Source: Streptomyces koelreuteriae (GTDB taxonomy: Bacteria; Actinomycetota; Actinomycetes; Streptomycetales; Streptomycetaceae). Taken from it: a stretch of 64,000 nt of DNA. Position 1 is the stretch's first letter. The number at the start of each line of letters is the position of its first letter. The stretch is taken from the NCBI RefSeq assembly GCF_018604545.1, contig NZ_CP075896.1, positions 496,001 through 560,000 of the forward strand, in the 5' to 3' direction. The position numbers and the translations under genes were made by a program. The notes beneath the pieces are model-generated. The model made no database searches. It was not told where the DNA came from and saw nothing but the letters and a program-made list of their open reading frames with translations. Below, piece after piece: positions 51,206-59,958 of this stretch.

Positions 51206-52390
51206 TCAGCCCGCCGGGTGCGAACCGGACGCCGATGCCCGGCCGTCGCGCGCCGGGGCGGTGCCACATGCCGCGGTCCTGGCCGGCAGGGGCACGCCGT
51301 TGGAGCGCAGTACCTCGCGGACGTCCAGGATCAGGGAGAACACCTCGTGGTTGCGGTCCTCGCCCTGCTCGTCCCAGGCGCGCTGCTCGGCTTCGACGGC
51401 CATGCGGTCCTCGGCGAACACGCGCTCGGTGAAGCGCCTGATGAACGGCCAGGCCAGTTGCAGCGCGCCGGGCACCCGGGGCTTCTCGATCATCAGCAGC
51501 CCGTAGGTGTGGCAGACGCGCTGCTCGGCGTCCTCGGGCACATAGGCGGCCCAGAGGCGGAAGGCCGGACGCTCGGCGTTCTCCGGGACCAGGTCGAGTG
51601 TCTGGTACGGGTATGCGGTGCGGATGGTCATGACGTCGCTGGAGTCGCTGCCCCTGATGCCCTCGGCGGCCAGCAGGCTGGCGCCGCGGTTCCGTTTCCC
51701 CCCGGTGTGGGTGAACAGGTAGCGGGCCTCCACCGACCTCGCGTCGCTGCGGTGGTCCAGCAGTTCGGGGTGGAGCTTGCCGACGACGCCCCGGTGGAGG
51801 AACTGGTGGTTCATGTCGAGCAGGTTCTCGTGCATGAACGAGTAGTGGCAGCGCACGGTCCGGGAGTAGGTCATGGTCTTGTAGCGCGGTGAGCCGAAGG
51901 CCGGGAGTTCGGGCAGGGCGGTGTCCTCCGCCTTGTCCGGGTCGCCCGGGAACACGAACACCAGGCCGTAGGCCTCGCGGACGGGGTAGCCGCGCACGCC
52001 GCGCGGGGGCCGGCCGTCCTCGCGGGACAGGTACGGGATCTGCGAGATGCGGCCGTCGCCGCGGTAGGCCCAGGCGTGGTAGCAGCAGCGGAGGGTGTCG
52101 CCCTCCACGACGCCCATGCTCAGCGGCACCTGCCGGTGCGCGCACCGGTCCTCCAGCGCGTGCACGGTGCCGCTCTCCCCGCGGTAGAGCGCGATGCGCT
52201 CCCCCGCGAAGGCGGTCGCGACCACGCGCTTGCTCCGGACGCGGCGGGACAGTGCGACCGGGTACCAGAAGTCGGGGTGCGCGCCGACGCGCCGCAGGTC
52301 GGCCGTGCCGTTCCCCGGGTCGGGATATGGCGAGGGCCGGCCGCTTCCGTCCTCGGCGGGGAAGGTCCTGGCCCTGTCGGTCTCGGTCAT
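51206..52390 (-). CDS. Rieske-type aromatic ring-hydroxylating oxygenase subunit
   Basis: A 394-residue oxygenase alpha-type subunit. The Rieske centre is CAH-x17-CCYH (Cys-x-His ... Cys-x2-His) near residues 85-110, and the catalytic iron site is NLLDMNHQFLH. It starts at ATG 52390; upstream in-frame codons lack support. Such subunits accept electrons from a separate reductase, none of which is encoded nearby. The family includes desaturases and N-demethylases as well as ring hydroxylases, so the substrate stays open. Confidence 0.87.
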   Translation of the reverse strand: MTETDRARTFPAEDGSGRPSPYPDPGNGTADLRRVGAHPDFWYPVALSRRVRSKRVVATAFAGERIALYRGESGTVHALEDRCAHRQVPLSMGVVEGDTLRCCYHAWAYRGDGRISQIPYLSREDGRPPRGVRGYPVREAYGLVFVFPGDPDKAEDTALPELPAFGSPRYKTMTYSRTVRCHYSFMHENLLDMNHQFLHRGVVGKLHPELLDHRSDARSVEARYLFTHTGGKRNRGASLLAAEGIRGSDSSDVMTIRTAYPYQTLDLVPENAERPAFRLWAAYVPEDAEQRVCHTYGLLMIEKPRVPGALQLAWPFIRRFTERVFAEDRMAVEAEQRAWDEQGEDRNHEVFSLILDVREVLRSNGVPLPARTAACGTAPARDGRASASGSHPAG

Positions 52391-52493
52391 GCCTCTCCCT
52401 CGCACGCGCACGGCTGGTCCCGGGTTCCTCCATCCTGAAGGGCCGGTCCCGGCCACGCCTTGCCCAGCGCGTGCGGACGGGTGAGTTCCGTGT

Positions 52494-53111
52494 TCAGTGG
52501 GCGAAGGGCGGCGAGAAGCAGCCGCTCTCCGGGTACGGCCCGTTGGCCACCGCCGAGAAGTTCGTCTTCTGGACGAACGCCATGACGCAGGCGTCGTCGT
52601 GGACGCGCAGGGCGACTTCCGCCCCCTCGGGCGTCACGTATCGGTCGTCCTTCCAGCGGGAGGGCATCCCCTTGACGGTGAGCGTCCCGCCGAGCCGTTC
52701 TCCGTCCGCGGTGACGCGCTCCTCCTCGTAGCCGAGCCGGAGCAGGGCCTCGCGGACCGTCGCGGGGTCCCATGTGCGCCGCTTCCAGAGCCGTTCGAGC
52801 ACCGGCCTGATGCGATCGGCCTCCCGCTCGGCGTCCTTCGCGTGGGCCGGGGACATCTCGCCCGGACGGCGGTGGCCGTTGTTCTCGTTGTAGTGCGGTG
52901 CCCCGTCACCGGCCCCGGGCTCCACATACGGCGAGGCTCCGAGGGCACTCGGCGAGGCGCTGGGCGAGGGCCGTTCGGACCTGCCGGGAGTGGCCCCGGC
53001 CGTCGCGCCCGAGGCGTGCAGGTCACCGCAGGCGGTGAGGGTCAGGATCGCGACGAGGCCAAGGCCCACGACGGCAACAGGGGCCCGGCGGGCGGTAGTT
53101 GAGGCGGACAT
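52494..53111 (-). CDS. Putative lipoprotein of unknown function
   Basis: A 205-residue protein with a lipoprotein signal peptide: lipobox LTAC, Cys28. A Ser/Pro/Ala-rich linker (about 40-70) follows, then a soluble C-terminal domain (WDPATVREALLRLGYEEERVT onward) with two Cys (ACVMAF, SGCFSPP) that could form a disulfide. No known family is recognised. It lies behind the Rieske gene in the same direction, 103 bp apart, and may or may not share its transcript. Confidence 0.75.
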   Translation of the reverse strand: MSASTTARRAPVAVVGLGLVAILTLTACGDLHASGATAGATPGRSERPSPSASPSALGASPYVEPGAGDGAPHYNENNGHRRPGEMSPAHAKDAEREADRIRPVLERLWKRRTWDPATVREALLRLGYEEERVTADGERLGGTLTVKGMPSRWKDDRYVTPEGAEVALRVHDDACVMAFVQKTNFSAVANGPYPESGCFSPPFAH

Positions 53112-53190
53112 GAGGTGACCCTCTCATCGCACCCGGCCGACCGGATCGGTACTGTCGCGGGCCCTATTGAGTACGCGTACTCATGACGGC

Positions 53191-53553
53191 TTACGCCAGA
53201 GCCTCTTCGACCGTGTCATGGCAAGCGACGACGGCGTCCAGCCCGACGAGCTGGACGACCCGCATGACCGGTCCCCGGATCCCGGCCAGACGCAGCCAGC
53301 CCTGGGCGGCGTCCGCACGTTGATGGATGTGGATGAAGACGTTGATGCCGCTGGAGTCGATGAAGGTCACGCCGCTGAGATCCGCCACGATCCGGGGCGC
53401 GCCCTCGTCGTCCCCGGGCGACAGGGCGTGCTGCAGTGCGTCCTTGACTCCGTGGTCGATCTCGCCGCGCAGGGTCACGACGCGGATGCCGTCGACGGTG
53501 GAGTGCTCGATGGACAGCCGGTCCGGCCGGTCCGTCCCCTGGTTGTCGGTCAC
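53191..53553 (-). CDS. STAS-domain anti-anti-sigma factor
   Basis: A 120-residue STAS protein with phospho-site FIDSSGINVFI. GAGGAG precedes the GTG at 53553; the frame continues 47 codons further but that part is divergent and overlaps the promoter of the HATPase gene. It is divergent from that gene (167 bp apart), making a likely antagonist-kinase pair. It is distinct from the STAS gene of the RsbQ-RsbP operon, which has a DSTG site. Confidence 0.87.
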   Translation of the reverse strand: MTDNQGTDRPDRLSIEHSTVDGIRVVTLRGEIDHGVKDALQHALSPGDDEGAPRIVADLSGVTFIDSSGINVFIHIHQRADAAQGWLRLAGIRGPVMRVVQLVGLDAVVACHDTVEEALA

Positions 53554-53720
53554 CGTCTCCTCAACTGCGCCTGGGCTGCCCCGTGCAACGTCTGTGCCGA
53601 CGATTGTGCCGCACTCGCACGGCCCTACGCATCCAATCGACTGTGCCGAACAACACGCCCGTGGCATGCATGACAAAGTGAGGGGTACACGCACGCGCGT
53701 GAACGGGGAGTAGAAGGACG

Positions 53721-54176
53721 ATGCTGTTGGAGCCGCAACCCGACGGGGAACGTACCGAGCCCGGCGCCCGACCGACGCAGGTCGGCTACGCCCTGGGCGG
53801 GGACGACGGCTGCATCGCGCAGGCCCGTCATCACGCGGCCGACTTCCTCATCCGGCTCCGGGACGAGCACGAGCTGGAGGTCTCCCCGCGCGCCATGGAC
53901 CTGACCCAGCTCGTCGTCAGTGAGCTGGTCACCAACTCCCGCAAGTACGCCCCGGGTCCCGTCCTCATGGAGCTGCGCGTCTCGGGAGCGGCGGTGGAGG
54001 TCGTGGTGTGGGACAGCGACCCGGCCGTGCCCGCGGCCCGGGCCGCCGACCCCGACCGTGTCGGACAGCACGGACTGGAGATCGTCAAGGCCGTCGCCGA
54101 GGGCCTCGACATCGAGCGGCAGCCGGTCGGCAAGCGCATCACCGCCCGTATCTCCCTGACCGACACGAGGCCCTGA
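53721..54176 (+). CDS. HATPase_c anti-sigma factor kinase (RsbW/SpoIIAB-like)
   Basis: A 151-residue GHKL ATPase of the anti-sigma kind: N box ELVTNSRKYAPG, G1 box region DSDPAVPAARAADPDRVGQHGLEIV. Such proteins bind a sigma factor and phosphorylate a STAS partner. The divergent STAS gene is the obvious partner; no sigma gene is adjacent, as is common for the large Streptomyces set of orphan kinases. AAGGAC lies before the ATG. It is convergent with the RraA gene. Confidence 0.87.
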   Translation: MLLEPQPDGERTEPGARPTQVGYALGGDDGCIAQARHHAADFLIRLRDEHELEVSPRAMDLTQLVVSELVTNSRKYAPGPVLMELRVSGAAVEVVVWDSDPAVPAARAADPDRVGQHGLEIVKAVAEGLDIERQPVGKRITARISLTDTRP

Positions 54177-54191
54177 CCGGCACGCCCCTCG

Positions 54192-54866
54192 CTACTCCTC
54201 GATCACCAGCCCCTTCGCCGCGAGCAGCGGCTCGAGCCCGCAGATGTCGATGACGGTCCGGCCCGCGCGGTACGCGGCGATGTAGTCCGCCTCGGTGTCG
54301 ACCCGCTGCTGCGAGGCGGCGGCCACCTCGGCGGCGTCCTCACGGCGTACGACGACCACGCCGTCGGCGTCGGCCCGCATCACATCGCCGGGGCGGACGA
54401 GCACGCCGCCGACGGTGACCGGCTCGCACATCGGCCCGACGGTCTCCTTGACCGTGCCCTTGATGGAGATGCTGCGGGAGAAGACGGGGAATCCCAGGGC
54501 GCGCAGGTCCTCGGTGTCCCGCACGCCCGTGTCGGTGATCAGCCCGCCGAGCCCCTTGGACTGGCAGGCGTTGGCGAGGACGTCCCCGAAGGAGCCGGCC
54601 TCCTCGTAGGCGCCGGCGGAGACGACGATGACGTCCCCGGGGCGGGCGTAGGCGATGGCGGTCTGCAGCATCAGGTTGTCGCGGGGCGCGCACTGGACCG
54701 TGAAGGCGGGGCCGCAGAGGGACATGCGGTGGTCGACCGGCTTGAGGGTCGAGTCGAGGGCGCCCAGCCTGCCCTGGGCTTCGTGGAGGGTGGCCGAGGA
54801 GTAGGCGGCGAGGCGTTCGACGAGTTCCGGGGCGGGGCGGTCGAACTTGGTGCTGACGCGGATCAT
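54192..54866 (-). CDS. RraA-fold aldolase (4-hydroxy-4-methyl-2-oxoglutarate aldolase-like)
   Basis: A 224-residue protein of the RraA/HMG-aldolase family. The active site segment reads GLGGLITDTGVRDTEDL, with the Asp/Arg residues that bind Mg2+ and the oxo acid; VRPGDVMRADADGVVVV is also conserved. Class members split 4-hydroxy-4-methyl- or 4-carboxy-4-hydroxy-2-oxo acids to pyruvate, or decarboxylate oxaloacetate. It is the last gene of a seven-gene operon and overlaps the aminotransferase gene by ATGA, so its substrate is probably the product of that enzyme. The RNA-inhibitor role of E. coli RraA is unlikely here. Confidence 0.87.
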   Translation of the reverse strand: MIRVSTKFDRPAPELVERLAAYSSATLHEAQGRLGALDSTLKPVDHRMSLCGPAFTVQCAPRDNLMLQTAIAYARPGDVIVVSAGAYEEAGSFGDVLANACQSKGLGGLITDTGVRDTEDLRALGFPVFSRSISIKGTVKETVGPMCEPVTVGGVLVRPGDVMRADADGVVVVRREDAAEVAAASQQRVDTEADYIAAYRAGRTVIDICGLEPLLAAKGLVIEE

Positions 54867-56074
54867 GACGGCCTCTCGGACAGAGTGGTGCAGGCGGTGG
54901 CGATGCGGGCGCAGGCCTCGGTGAGCACGTCCGTCGACGTGGCGAAGGAGATGCGGAAGTAGCCGGGCGCGCCGTACGCGGCTCCGTGGATGACCGCCAC
55001 CTGCCCGCTGTCGAGGAGGTGGCGGGCGAAGTCCTCGTCGCTCTCGATCCGGCTTCCCGACGGGGTGAACTTCCCGATCGCGCCCTGGCAGTTGACCAGG
55101 AGGTAGAAGCCGCCGTCGGGGACGGTGCAGCTGAGACCGGGAATGTCGTTGATGAGCTTCACGGTGGCGTCGCGGCGTGCGCGGTAGACGCTCACGGTCT
55201 CCCGGACGAAGTCCTGCGGTCCGGTGAGGGCGGCAGCGGCGGCGGCCTGGCTCACGGAGGAGGGGCAGGAGGAGGTCTGGGACTGCAGTGTGTTGATCGC
55301 GGTCACCAGGTCCGCCGGGCCCACGCCGTAGCCGATCCGCCAGCCGGTCATCGCGTACGTCTTGGAGACGCCGTTGGTGAGGAACACCCGCTCGGCCAGA
55401 CGGGGTTCGACGGCGGCGAGCGACGGGGCGTCCTCCTCGCGGTACCAGATCTCGTCGTAGATCTCGTCGGTGAGGACGCGCACCCGCGGATGGTCCAGCA
55501 ACACCTGGGCGAGTGCCCGCAGTTCGGTGGGGGTGTAGGCGGAGCCGGTCGGGTTGCCGGGGGTGTTGAGGACGACCCAGCGGGTGCGGTCGGTGATGGC
55601 CGCCCCGAGCCGCTCCGGGGTGAGCTTGAAGCCGTCCGTCTCGGGGCAGTCCACGATGACCGGGGTGCCGTCGTTGGCGCGGACCATGTCCGGATAGGAC
55701 ACCCAGTACGGGGCGGGGACGATGACCTCGTCCCCTTCGTCCAGGGTGGCCATCAGGGCGAGGAAGATGACCTGCTTGGCTCCGCCGCCGACCGCGATCC
55801 GCGCGTCGTCGCACTCCAGCCCGTGGCGCTCGTGGAGCTTGCCGGTGATCGCGGCGCGCAGGGCCGGTGTGCCGTTCACGGGCGTGTACTTGGTCTCGCC
55901 CGCCTCGATGGCCTCGATCGCGGCGGCCTTGACGTGGTCGGGGGTGTCGAAGTCGGGCTCGCCCACGGTCAGGTCGAGGATGGTGTGGCCCTGGCTCTTC
56001 AGTTCGCGTACGCGCTGGGCGGCGGCCGTGCTGGGCGAGGGCTTGATACGGCGTACCCGCTCTGCCGTGTCCAT
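54863..56074 (-). CDS. Aspartate-type aminotransferase (class I/II)
   Basis: A 403-residue fold-type I PLP aminotransferase: LNTPGNPTGS around 169-178, LTDEIYDEI and Lys238 in NGVSKTYAMTGWR. It belongs to the AspC/AAT group, which uses acidic or broad amino donors. It is tightly coupled to the RraA-type aldolase downstream and to an SDR upstream (4 bp gap). In this context it likely turns a substituted glutamate into its 2-oxo acid. The precise substrate is inference. Confidence 0.9.
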   Translation of the reverse strand: MDTAERVRRIKPSPSTAAAQRVRELKSQGHTILDLTVGEPDFDTPDHVKAAAIEAIEAGETKYTPVNGTPALRAAITGKLHERHGLECDDARIAVGGGAKQVIFLALMATLDEGDEVIVPAPYWVSYPDMVRANDGTPVIVDCPETDGFKLTPERLGAAITDRTRWVVLNTPGNPTGSAYTPTELRALAQVLLDHPRVRVLTDEIYDEIWYREEDAPSLAAVEPRLAERVFLTNGVSKTYAMTGWRIGYGVGPADLVTAINTLQSQTSSCPSSVSQAAAAAALTGPQDFVRETVSVYRARRDATVKLINDIPGLSCTVPDGGFYLLVNCQGAIGKFTPSGSRIESDEDFARHLLDSGQVAVIHGAAYGAPGYFRISFATSTDVLTEACARIATACTTLSERPS

Positions 56075-56078
56075 GGGA

Positions 56079-56822
56079 TCAGCCCTCCCTGCGCTCGAAG
56101 TTGAGGCCGCCGGGGACCTGGAAGGTGGGCAGGATCTCGATGTGGCCGATGTTGACGTGCCGGGGCGAGTCGACGGCGAACTCGATGGAGTCGGCGATGT
56201 CCTCGGGCTTGAGGGACTCGTAGCCGTCGTAGAACCGCCGCTGGGCCTCCTCCATGTCGCCGAGGAGCCGGCCGAAGATCTCCGTCTCCACGCGCCCCGG
56301 GCAGATCTCGGTGACGCGGACCCGGCGGCCGTAGCCGTCGACCCGGAGCTGGCGGGAGAGGGTGTGCACGGCGGCCTTCGTGGCGTGGTAGATGGTGTTG
56401 CCGCCGAAGTTGTAGACGCCGGCGATGGAGCTGATGTTGACGATGTGGCCGAGGTCGCGCTCGACCATGCCGGGCATGATCAGGCGCACCAGGTGCAGGA
56501 CGGCCTGGATGTTGACGGCGACCTGCTCGTCCACGGCGAACTCGTCGGCGGTCAGGATGTTGCCGGTGCGTGAGACACCCGCGTTGTTGACAAGGATGTC
56601 GATGTCCAGGCCGGCCAGCTCGGCGGTGAGGGCCTCGGTGTCGGTGATGTCGACGGCGTGCGGGACGCAACCGGTGTCGCGGGCGAGGGCGTCGAGCCGT
56701 TCGGCGTTGCGCGCCACCGCGTGCACCTCGAGGCCGTGCTTGGCGAGTCGCTCGACGACCACGGCTCCGATGCCGGTCGACGCTCCGGTGACGAGGGCCG
56801 TCCTGTAGTCGGAGATGGGCAT
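56079..56822 (-). CDS. SDR-family oxidoreductase
   Basis: A 247-residue short-chain dehydrogenase with TGASTGIGAVVVERL at the cofactor site, NNAG near residue 86 and the YHATK catalytic pair after VNISSIAGVY. It overlaps none but is 4 bp from the aminotransferase gene and 35 bp after the transporter. In the operon it may oxidise or reduce a hydroxyl group of the imported compound. Substrate unknown. Confidence 0.9.
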   Translation of the reverse strand: MPISDYRTALVTGASTGIGAVVVERLAKHGLEVHAVARNAERLDALARDTGCVPHAVDITDTEALTAELAGLDIDILVNNAGVSRTGNILTADEFAVDEQVAVNIQAVLHLVRLIMPGMVERDLGHIVNISSIAGVYNFGGNTIYHATKAAVHTLSRQLRVDGYGRRVRVTEICPGRVETEIFGRLLGDMEEAQRRFYDGYESLKPEDIADSIEFAVDSPRHVNIGHIEILPTFQVPGGLNFERREG

Positions 56823-56857
56823 GCTGCTGTGCTCCTAGAAGTTGAGGGAAAGGGTGT

Positions 56858-58168
56858 TCAGGCGTCGCGCAGGGGCAGGTGGGCGCGGTCCTTCACCCGG
56901 GACACGGCGATGAGGGTGCCGAGGGCGGTGACGACGGCGTAGAAGGCCGGCATGTTGACGTTGCCCGTCTGGGCGATGAGGTAGGTCATCAGCAGCGGGG
57001 CCGTGCCGCCGAACAGCGCGGAGGAGACGTTGTAGCCCAGGCCGTAGGCGGAGTAGCGCACCCGGGTGGGGAACAGTTCGACGAGCAGGATGTGGATGAC
57101 GCCGGTGTGCCCGGCGAACACGACGGCCATGACACAGGCGCCGACGACGGCGAGGGCGAGGTTGCCGGTGCCGATCAGCAGGTAACAGGGAATGCCGACG
57201 ACGGCCATGGCGATCGCCGAGCCGGCGATGACCTTCTTGCGTCCGATCCGGTCGGAGAGACGGCCCATGTAGGGGATGGCGATACAGATCGCGACCAGAC
57301 TGGAGGCGGTGACGAGCAGCCCCTGGACCTTGCCGAAGTCGAGCTCGCTGCTCATGAAGGTGGGCATGTAGCTGAACAGGACGTAGTACCCGGAGCCGTT
57401 CATCAGGGGGATGAACAGGGCCAGCAGCATGGCGCGGCGGTGCTCGGCGGAGGTGAACGCCTCCTTCAGGGGGTTCTTGGAGAGGCCTCCCTCTTCCTTC
57501 AGGCGGTTGAAGTTGGGCGTGTCGCTGATGCGCTTGCGGATGTAGATGCCGGTGATGCCGAGCGGCACGGCGAGCAGGAACGGTATGCGCCAGCCCCAGG
57601 ACTCCATGCGCTCGTCGCCGAGTCCGCTGGTCATGCCGGCGGCGACCAGCGTGCCGGTGAGCAGGGAGAGGAAGGAGGCGATCTGCGCGTAGCTGGTGTA
57701 GAGGCCGCGCTTGCCCTCCGGGGCGTGCTCGGCGAGGAAGCTCATCGCGCCCGAGGCCTCGCCGCCGACGGAGAAGCCCTGGGCGACGCGCAGCAGGATC
57801 AGCAGGACCGGTGCGGCGATGCCGATGCTCGCGTAGGTGGGCAGCAGGCCGATGGCCGCGGTGGCGACGCTGATGAGCAGGATGACGAAGACCAGCATCC
57901 GCTGGCGTCCGATGCGGTCGCCGAGATGGCCGCAGATGATGCCGCCGAGGGGGCGGAAGAAGAAGGAGACGGCGTACCCGAGGAAGACGAGCATGACGGC
58001 GTCGTCGGAGCCGGGGAAGAAGACGGCGGCGAGCGTGCCGGCCATGAAGCCGAAGATGCCGTTGTCGTAGAGCTCGGCGAAGATGCCGACGCATCCCGCG
58101 AGGGTGACCTTCCGGGCTGTTCTCGGGTCGACGGTGTTGGGGACGGGCTGAGCGGCCATGGTGGTCAT
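56858..58168 (-). CDS. MHS-family MFS transporter
   Basis: A 436-residue metabolite-H+ symporter with the N-terminal IFAELYDNGIFGFMAGTLA helix and GHLGDRIGRQRML loop. The group carries di- and tricarboxylates, oxo acids and betaines. In this operon it lies between the 5-oxoprolinase genes and the SDR, and is the probable uptake system for the substrate. The gap to the pxpC stop is 96 bp, where a secondary promoter could sit. Confidence 0.9.
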   Translation of the reverse strand: MTTMAAQPVPNTVDPRTARKVTLAGCVGIFAELYDNGIFGFMAGTLAAVFFPGSDDAVMLVFLGYAVSFFFRPLGGIICGHLGDRIGRQRMLVFVILLISVATAAIGLLPTYASIGIAAPVLLILLRVAQGFSVGGEASGAMSFLAEHAPEGKRGLYTSYAQIASFLSLLTGTLVAAGMTSGLGDERMESWGWRIPFLLAVPLGITGIYIRKRISDTPNFNRLKEEGGLSKNPLKEAFTSAEHRRAMLLALFIPLMNGSGYYVLFSYMPTFMSSELDFGKVQGLLVTASSLVAICIAIPYMGRLSDRIGRKKVIAGSAIAMAVVGIPCYLLIGTGNLALAVVGACVMAVVFAGHTGVIHILLVELFPTRVRYSAYGLGYNVSSALFGGTAPLLMTYLIAQTGNVNMPAFYAVVTALGTLIAVSRVKDRAHLPLRDA

Positions 58169-58264
58169 GGCGTCTCCTGTCTTGCGGCGGGCTGGGGACG
58201 AGGCGAGGGGCGTGGGGCTCCGTGCGGGCGGGCGAGGGGGGACGTTGGGGACGTGGCCGGTCGG

Positions 58265-59251
58265 TCAGGCCGTGTCGGGGGCGCGGATGCGCAGGGCGTC
58301 GAAGGCGGTGCGGACGCGGGTGCGCAGGGCGTCGACGGCGCCCCGCTGGGCGCGGTGGGCGGTGACCGCCTGGTCGAGGGTGCGGTGCCGGAAGCGGATG
58401 GTCTGCCCGGGGCGCACCTGCCCGAGGGAGGACAGGCCGGTGGCGGTGACGACGGCCAGGACGGGGTAGCCGGCCGTGACGCCGCGGCCGCGGTGCAGCA
58501 CGAGAAGTTCGTCGCCCGCCGGCACTTCGACGGCGCCGATGGGGACCCCGCGGGAGAGGATCTCGCCCTGGGTGACGCGGCGGGGCACCTCGCCCTGCAG
58601 TCGCAGGCCGATGTGGTTGCTGCGCGGGCTGACGGTGAAGGGAGCCTCGAACAGCCGGCTTGCGGTGTCGCCGAACTCGGCCCGGTCGGGGCCGTCGGTG
58701 ACGTCGATCGTCCAACTGGTGGGGAACGGGGGGACGGGAGCGTGCAGACGGAACAGCGGGATCCGTGAGTAGGGGTGGTCCAGGGGCGGGCAGGCCGCGC
58801 GCAGCACGAGTTCGTCGCCGGCGCGCAGGGCGGGGCCGAAGCCCAGGATGGTGTCGGGGGCGCAGCTGCCCTGAAGGTAGTCGGCCTCGAACGAGCCGAG
58901 CACGGCCAGGTAGACGCGCAGTCCCCGTCGGATGCCGGAGACACGGAGGGTCTCGCCCGCGCACACGGAGACCGGTTCCCACTGGGAGCGGGCACTGCCG
59001 TCGACGGTCACGTCGGCGGGGGCGCCGGTGACGGCGACGAGGATGTCGGCGGAGGGCACGCACGCGAAGTCGAAGGCCGTGATCTCCAGCAGGGGGGCGC
59101 GGTCGTCGTTGCCGCACAGGACGTTGGCGACGCGCGCCGAGTGCTGGTCGGCGGCTCCCCCGGCGGGCAGACCGTAGCGGGAGCGGCCGACCCGGCCGAG
59201 GTCCTGCACGGTGGCGATGCCCGGGGTGCGGATCGTGAGGGTGTCAGCCAT
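58265..59251 (-). CDS. pxpC: 5-oxoprolinase subunit C (biotin-dependent carboxyltransferase-like)
   Basis: A 328-residue PxpC/YbgK protein. The N-terminus TIRTPGIATVQDLGRVGRSRYGLPAGGA and the GPALRAGDELVLR region are typical. PxpC forms the ring-opening complex with PxpB; it uses ATP to hydrolyse 5-oxoproline. The start overlaps pxpB by 8 nt (ATG 59251). The set of three subunits is complete, so the enzyme should be functional, although a substituted ring may be the true substrate. Confidence 0.92.
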   Translation of the reverse strand: MADTLTIRTPGIATVQDLGRVGRSRYGLPAGGAADQHSARVANVLCGNDDRAPLLEITAFDFACVPSADILVAVTGAPADVTVDGSARSQWEPVSVCAGETLRVSGIRRGLRVYLAVLGSFEADYLQGSCAPDTILGFGPALRAGDELVLRAACPPLDHPYSRIPLFRLHAPVPPFPTSWTIDVTDGPDRAEFGDTASRLFEAPFTVSPRSNHIGLRLQGEVPRRVTQGEILSRGVPIGAVEVPAGDELLVLHRGRGVTAGYPVLAVVTATGLSSLGQVRPGQTIRFRHRTLDQAVTAHRAQRGAVDALRTRVRTAFDALRIRAPDTA

Positions 59252-59957
59252 GGCAGGCCGCCAGGGAGGTGCCGGCGTGGTCGTCCCACTCGTCGGGGGT
59301 GATGGGGACGAAGCGGAAGGTGTCCCCGGGCCGGTAGGCGGTGATCGGGTCACTGTGCAGGTCGAGGACGCGCACGGGGGTGCGTCCGAGGAGCGGCCAG
59401 CCGCCGGGCGAGGGCATCGGGCAGATGACGGCCTGCCGCCCGGCGACGGCGACCGCGCCCGGGTCGACGTGGGTGCGGGGCGACGCCAGCCTCGGCACGG
59501 GTTTCGGGAAGGGCGGGCCGTCCGTCATCGGTGCTCCGGCGGGCGCTCCGAGGCAGCGCACGGTGAGGTCGCTCCCGGAGTGCAGGGCGACGACCTCGCT
59601 CTCGGTCAGGCCGAGCTGGCGGGCGACCTCGGGCAGGTCGGGCCCGTGCTCGCCGCCGTAGACGACGGGTACGACGAAGCGTCGGGGCGGCGCTGCCGGT
59701 GCGGGGTCCGGTCCGAGGCGGGCGGCCTCGTGCGCCACGATCCGCCGGACGGTGTCGTGGTCGGTGCCGGTGGAGTCGAACTCCACGAGCAGGGCGTCGT
59801 AGGTGGGCACCACGTCGTGGACTCCGGGGAGCCGGACGGCGTCCAGGGCGTCAGCCAAGGCGTGGACGAGCCGCCAGGCGTCCTCGGCGTCCAGGCCAAC
59901 GGCCCTCGCGGTCAGGGCGGAGTCGCCGCAGTCCGTGATCGTGATGTTGGCGTTCAT
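59244..59957 (-). CDS. pxpB: 5-oxoprolinase subunit B (allophanate hydrolase subunit 1-like)
   Basis: A 237-residue PxpB/YbgJ protein with the conserved VVPVVYGGEHGPDLPEVA and SPGGWPLLGRTPVRVLD segments. It binds PxpC as the other half of the carboxyltransferase-like core. It starts one base after the pxpA stop and overlaps pxpC by 8 nt. Length is slightly above the E. coli form. Confidence 0.92.
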   Translation of the reverse strand: MNANITITDCGDSALTARAVGLDAEDAWRLVHALADALDAVRLPGVHDVVPTYDALLVEFDSTGTDHDTVRRIVAHEAARLGPDPAPAAPPRRFVVPVVYGGEHGPDLPEVARQLGLTESEVVALHSGSDLTVRCLGAPAGAPMTDGPPFPKPVPRLASPRTHVDPGAVAVAGRQAVICPMPSPGGWPLLGRTPVRVLDLHSDPITAYRPGDTFRFVPITPDEWDDHAGTSLAACHG

Positions 59958-59958
59958 G

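Noticed and set aside
54192..55814. 540-codon frame fusing RraA to upstream sequence
   Set aside because: The upstream part is the out-of-frame reading of the aminotransferase gene; RraA starts at 54866 with an ATGA overlap.
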